DNA of 12,913 nt, from positions 1 to 12,913 of the forward strand of contig JAEWWC010000221.1 of NCBI GenBank assembly GCA_023396555.1, written 5' to 3'. The notes beneath the pieces were generated by a model. That model worked only from the letters and a program-made list of their open reading frames with translations. It searched no databases and was not told the origin of the DNA. Origin of the DNA: Bacillota bacterium. GTDB lineage: Bacteria; Bacillota; Clostridia; Christensenellales; SZUA-584. Numbering within the stretch: the stretch's first letter is position 1; the number at the start of each line of letters is the position of its first letter. A program made the position numbers and the translations under genes. Of the stretch, positions 12,792 through 12,913 are shown piece by piece.

Positions 12792-12913
12792 TTAAGCCAT
12801 ATATGATTCTATCGTCTTCTTCCAGGCCTCGAAGCCGCTGTGGGCGGCCCGCCCGATGAACAGTGCGCGCAAGGTTCGAAGCCCCTCGTTGCGGTGCAGC
12901 GCGCCCCGGTAGT
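12792..12913 (-). CDS. C-terminal end of an unidentified protein (gene runs off the right edge)
   Basis: The last 39 codons of a leftward gene are visible, ending ...RAAHSGFEAWKKTIESYMA and a TAA at 12794-12792. The frame stays open to the window edge, and the stop is 11 nt before the next start, with that gene's GGAG in the gap, so this is a real upstream member of the zinc-ribbon operon. The tail is probably helical and basic (LHRNEGLRTLRALFIGRAA). I do not recognise the family. Confidence 0.65.
   Translation of the reverse strand, partial: YRGALHRNEGLRTLRALFIGRAAHSGFEAWKKTIESYMA

Overview
The window looks like a chromosomal segment of an anaerobic Firmicute, probably class Clostridia. The evidence is a flavodiiron protein, a clostridial-type NADP glutamate dehydrogenase, a CotH-family surface protein, strong Shine-Dalgarno sites, TTGACA/TATAAT promoters and hairpin-plus-T-tract terminators. 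Coding regions are moderately GC-rich and intergenic regions AT-rich. I cannot name a genus. I saw no integrase, transposase, CRISPR array, tRNA or rRNA.

Layout, left to right. At the left edge is the start of a leftward membrane protein gene (1-135). A near-consensus promoter drives it, and two identical 14-bp palindromes lie on that promoter, an arrangement typical of TetR-type repression. Next is a short, divergent UppS-like cis-prenyltransferase gene (307-975, minus) with its own terminator. A rightward aldehyde dehydrogenase gene follows (1312-2781), behind a strong promoter and an array of ATACAAT repeats. It converges on a leftward two-gene unit: a flavodiiron protein (fprA, 3177-4376) and a small cupin (2854-3174) that starts 2 nt after the fprA stop. 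Then come gdhA (4593-5942, minus) and, divergent from it, a YhdF/YghA-type short-chain dehydrogenase (6146-6997, plus). Their shared intergenic region holds two inverted repeats. A leftward PLP-dependent alpha-oxoamine synthase (7150-8328) lies back to back with a 1000-residue membrane-anchored protein (8523-11525, plus) made of three lamin-tail domains, a chitobiase-type domain and a CotH kinase domain. The right end is a leftward operon of at least three genes: an unidentified partial gene, a 110-aa protein with four tandem zinc ribbons, and a 223-aa multi-zinc-ribbon protein.

Functional picture. The middle genes are metabolic and redox housekeeping: O2 or NO detoxification by FprA, ammonia assimilation by GdhA, aldehyde oxidation and stress-type reduction. 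The CotH protein probably acts outside the membrane on protein partners. The zinc-ribbon operon has no assignable function.

The most unusual structure is a pair of related three-hairpin elements at 7036-7099 (minus) and 11669-11732 (plus). They align over 64 nt without gaps at 46 identities by my hand count. Many of the differences fall as compensatory pairs inside the stems, which suggests that selection or a mobility mechanism preserves the folded form. Each sits between convergent genes.
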